IMG/VR virus record: IMGVR_UViG_3300038550_000094
Coordinates: 1-22,617 of that record
Direction: 5' to 3' (one strand)
Length of the DNA stretch: 22,617 nucleotides
DNA from: a virus
Below, piece by piece: positions 20,545-22,617 of the stretch (the stretch's first letter is position 1; each line of letters opens with the position of its first letter). The position numbers and the translations under genes are program-made. The notes under the pieces are model-generated. The model searched no databases, was not told where the DNA came from, and worked only from the letters and a program-made list of their open reading frames with translations.

Positions 20545-20826
20545 ATGGCGTACTCAACGACCAATCCTCCTCACCTTCTCACCATTCCGCCGCTTGCCGG
20601 CGGTTTTGTGGTCGGCTCATCCGATGCCTGGGGTGGGGTCTGGGGATACCGTTCGACCGATGCGGTGGCTACCGTCCGGTCGAGCTATTTCACCAATGCC
20701 ACCGATCTCGGCATGAAGGTGGGCGATCCGGTGTTCGTTTACGACACCGGCACGCCAAACATGAGCCTCAACTGGGTCACCTCGATCACTTCGAATGTGG
20801 CTCAGCTGTCTCAGGTGACCACGTAA
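20545..20826 (+). CDS. Small virion-type protein after the capsid gene (93 aa)
   Basis: ATG 20545 follows AAAGGA. The 93-residue protein begins MAYSTTNPPHLLTIPPLAGG and has VWGYRSTDAVATVRSSYFT, LGMKVGDPVFVYD and a Ser/Thr/Val-rich end. It is beta-type, with no signal peptide. Genes of this size and style directly after the coat gene are frequent in phages and often encode head decoration or stabilising proteins. That role is inferred from place only. A terminator hairpin follows 22 nt after the stop. Confidence 0.75.
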   Translation: MAYSTTNPPHLLTIPPLAGGFVVGSSDAWGGVWGYRSTDAVATVRSSYFTNATDLGMKVGDPVFVYDTGTPNMSLNWVTSITSNVAQLSQVTT

Positions 20827-20848
20827 TCGCGTGACTTGCGTTTTGCGT

Positions 20849-20883
20849 CTGGTGGGCGGCAGGGAGCTGCCCACCAGTATTTT
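20849..20883 (+). terminator. Intrinsic terminator after the capsid operon
   Basis: CTGGTGGGC (20849-20857) pairs perfectly with GCCCACCAG (20869-20877), and TATTTT follows at once. The 9-bp GC-rich stem with a short T-rich tail fits a Rho-independent terminator, placed where phages often reduce expression after the very abundant coat protein. Confidence 0.7.
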
Positions 20884-20919
20884 CCCTCTCCCCAAGATAG
20901 AAGCAATCTGGAGACTTTC

Positions 20920-21495
20920 ATGGCCAAGCATCACCGCGCCGGCGCGTTCGGCGTGCAGGACCAGTCGCACTTCAAATACCAGTCCTATTTTACCCGGCTG
21001 CAGCCCGACACCCCATTCGAATGTCTTTTCGATCCGGTGTTCTGGGCGCATTCGCGCGAGCGGCTGGAGGTCAATGACATCATTCGCGCCCAGGCCTATG
21101 ACGGCTCCTTCGATGTCTTCATCACCGTGGCGAAGAAGTTCGATGGCGGCGTGCAGATGCGCTATCTCTACGGCGATCTCGGCCCCAATGTCAACCCGGC
21201 CGAACTCACGGGCCTCGTCGAAGAGCGCTGCGTTCCCCTTGACGCCGAGGGCAACCCCGTCGTGCGGGTGGATTTCGTGCCCGCTACCAAATGGCGCGTC
21301 ATTGGCCTCGACAACAAAGAGGTCATCCGCAATCTCGAAAGCGAAGCCGAGGCCATTGTCTATCGCGACAAGTACTTGGCTGAAATGCATATGCGCCTTC
21401 CGACCTCGGAGGAATCACAAGCGGGGAAAGAGGCCGGCGATGCCGCCGACGCGGCGCGCGCGGCCAGAACCAAGAAGAAACCTTCTACAGTCTAA
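20920..21495 (+). CDS. Conserved-looking phage protein, unknown role (191 aa)
   Basis: ATG 20920 has GGAG six bases upstream; the frame from 20836 includes the terminator and is not used. The protein shows FDPVFWAHSRERLEVNDIIR, AYDGSFDVFITVAKK and RVDFVPATKWRVIGLDNKEV, with an Ala/Lys-rich, probably disordered tail (about 162-191). This is a familiar phage hypothetical type between coat and tail genes, in which a small beta-barrel precedes a helical end. A head-completion or connector role would fit the position but is not supported by a named motif. Confidence 0.7.
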   Translation: MAKHHRAGAFGVQDQSHFKYQSYFTRLQPDTPFECLFDPVFWAHSRERLEVNDIIRAQAYDGSFDVFITVAKKFDGGVQMRYLYGDLGPNVNPAELTGLVEERCVPLDAEGNPVVRVDFVPATKWRVIGLDNKEVIRNLESEAEAIVYRDKYLAEMHMRLPTSEESQAGKEAGDAADAARAARTKKKPSTV

Positions 21496-21507
21496 AGGAG
21501 ACCGTCC

Positions 21508-22149
21508 TTGGCGGACAAGCTTTCCGTTTACAATCGCGCGCTTCAGCACCTTGGCGAAGCGCGCCTTGCTGCTTTGACCGACCTCCGCTCGGGGCGGCGG
21601 GAGCTCGATGCCGCCTGGGACGAGGCGCTGAAATTCATGCTTGAACAGGGCATGTGGAATTTCGGCTCGCGCGCGGTGTCGCTGTCGCCCGACACGACGG
21701 TGACGCCGCAATTCGGCTATACCTATGCTTTCATTCTTCCCGACGACTGGGTGCGCACCGTCAAAATCTCCGACAATGAGCGCTTTAACCCGACCCTGCC
21801 GGATTTCGAGATGTATCAGGGCTACATTCTCGCCGACGTCACTATCGTCTATCTGCTCTATGTTTCCAAGGGGCTTGCCTATGGCGCCGACCCCGGCAAA
21901 TGGAACCCGGCTTTCGCCGAGGGTCTGGCCATGGAGCTTGCCTATCGCACCGGCGCCACCATTGCCGGCAAAACTCAGGCCGAGCTTAACGACATGAAGA
22001 AGCACGCCGCCGGCGCGGAGACCGACGCGCGCGGCAAGGATGCCGTCAACCAGGCGATGTCAAGACTGCCACCCGGCCGGCTTTCGCGCTCGCGCGCCGG
22101 CAGTCGCGGCGGCATCAATGCCATGCGCAAAGCAGGATACCCAATCTGA
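21508..22149 (+). CDS. Tail tubular protein A-like (T7 gp11 type)
   Basis: TTG 21508 is set by AAAGGAG seven bases upstream. The 213-aa product has the family features of T7 gp11-like adaptor proteins: LSVYNRALQHLGEARLAALT near the start, then RRELDAAWDEALKFMLEQGM and WNFGSRAVSL. Next come FGYTYAFILPDDWVRTVKIS and LAMELAYRTGATIAGK, and a basic Gly/Arg-rich end follows. Such proteins form the ring joining portal and tail nozzle in podoviruses. The stop overlaps the next start as TGATG. This gene is the main evidence that the phage has a short tail. Confidence 0.8.
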   Translation: MADKLSVYNRALQHLGEARLAALTDLRSGRRELDAAWDEALKFMLEQGMWNFGSRAVSLSPDTTVTPQFGYTYAFILPDDWVRTVKISDNERFNPTLPDFEMYQGYILADVTIVYLLYVSKGLAYGADPGKWNPAFAEGLAMELAYRTGATIAGKTQAELNDMKKHAAGAETDARGKDAVNQAMSRLPPGRLSRSRAGSRGGINAMRKAGYPI

Positions 22150-22617
22150 TGGCTGATTCACTCGATCGCCTTTTGGGGCTGAACTCCAACTTTGGCACCA
22201 AGGCCCCGGTGGTGGCTGCCACCACCGGCAGCAATCTCACTTTGTCCGGCTTCCAGACCATCGACGGCGTGACCTTCGTTGATTCGACCTCGGAAGCGGA
22301 TTTGCGCACCCTGGTCAAGGACCAGACCGATGCTAGCCAGAACGGTGTCTATCAGCAGGCCTCCGGCGGCTGGTCGCGCACCGCCGATTTCGACGGCAAC
22401 ACCGACTTCATCCAGGGCACCTTGGTGCCGGTGGCGCGCGGCACGGCCAACGCTCATAAGCTTTACGCCGTCTCCTCCACCAATCCTCCTAATGTCGGCA
22501 CCGGCACCATCAGCTTCAGCCAAGTCGGCACCAACGGCACCAACGGCACCAACGGCACCAACGGGCTGTTTCTCGGCACCGAAGGCATCGTCACGGCGCG
22601 CGCCACCGATCTGGTCC
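22149..22617 (+). CDS. Tail fibre/adhesin-like protein, N-terminal part (cut by window)
   Basis: ATG 22149 opens a frame that stays open to the window end (156 codons seen). Early residues (SLDRLLGLNSNFG, ATTGSNLTLSGFQTIDGV) and then LRTLVKDQTDASQNGVYQQA with WSRTADFDGNTDFIQGTLVP form the V-K-D-Q-T-D-x-x-x-N-G-x-Y ... R-x-x-D-F-D-G module, a hallmark of phage tail-fibre and receptor-binding proteins. A collagen-like Gly-Thr-Asn repeat follows. It probably binds a host surface sugar. If the operon at the left alters host glycans, this fibre would be its natural counterpart, but that link is inference. Confidence 0.8.
   Translation, partial: MADSLDRLLGLNSNFGTKAPVVAATTGSNLTLSGFQTIDGVTFVDSTSEADLRTLVKDQTDASQNGVYQQASGGWSRTADFDGNTDFIQGTLVPVARGTANAHKLYAVSSTNPPNVGTGTISFSQVGTNGTNGTNGTNGLFLGTEGIVTARATDLV
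22527..22562 (+). repeat. Four 9-bp tandem repeats encoding (Gly-Thr-Asn)4
   Basis: GGCACCAAC is repeated four times without change, giving a short collagen-like Gly-X-Y run in the fibre protein. Such runs form trimeric stalks and vary in length by slippage. Confidence 0.9.

Noticed and set aside
1-22617. CRISPR array or prophage attachment sites
   Set aside because: No regularly spaced repeats of CRISPR size were seen, and no integrase or flanking duplicated site is visible.

Overview
The window looks like part of a tailed-phage genome, most likely a podovirus of a GC-rich proteobacterium. An alphaproteobacterial or rhizobia-like host is my guess from the style of the small phage proteins, not something the sequence proves. 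Almost every gene is on the + strand, tightly packed, and often joined by ATGA, GTGA or TGATG overlaps. No host housekeeping, integrase or lysis gene is visible. Both ends of the window cut through genes.

Left region (1-7370): a sugar operon resembling a nonulosonic (pseudaminic) acid pathway. In order it holds a compact DegT-type aminotransferase (5' end cut), a small zinc protein, an SpsF-like cytidylyltransferase, a GNAT acetyltransferase, a phage protein with an AcrVA2-like RRGH C-terminus, a PseI-type synthase, a tiny basic peptide, a pseudaminic-acid-associated methylase, an N-acetyl sugar amidotransferase (WbpG/PseA type), two small phage proteins and a HisF2-like ammonia-lyase-type subunit. 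Together these could transaminate and acetylate a UDP-sugar, condense it with phosphoenolpyruvate, activate it with CTP, and decorate it by methylation and by acetamido-to-acetamidino conversion. The dehydratase (PseB), the UDP-sugar hydrolase (PseG) and the HisH glutaminase are not in the window. They could lie upstream or come from the host.

Middle and right (7371-22617): the virion module. After a promoter-like gap with a perfect 16-bp palindrome come small structural-type proteins, a Rossmann-like MptE/MAF-like protein, the large terminase, two MGG-type small proteins, the portal (head-tail connector), several duplicated small virion-type proteins, a repeat-rich virion protein, and a scaffold-like protein with an acidic N-terminus. 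Next come a small zinc-ribbon protein, a lone minus-strand gene, about 400 bp of non-coding sequence, the major capsid gene, a small protein followed by a terminator, a T7 gp11-like tail tubular protein and the start of a tail-fibre-like gene.

The clearest unusual structure is in the capsid gene. It is interrupted by a 1041-nt group I intron (18762-19802) carrying a two-motif LAGLIDADG homing endonuclease. P1, P3, P4, P5, P7, P8, P9, the P-element and the terminal G can all be drawn by eye, and the 3' half of the catalytic core lies inside the endonuclease reading frame. Splicing restores an in-frame capsid protein of 277 residues.
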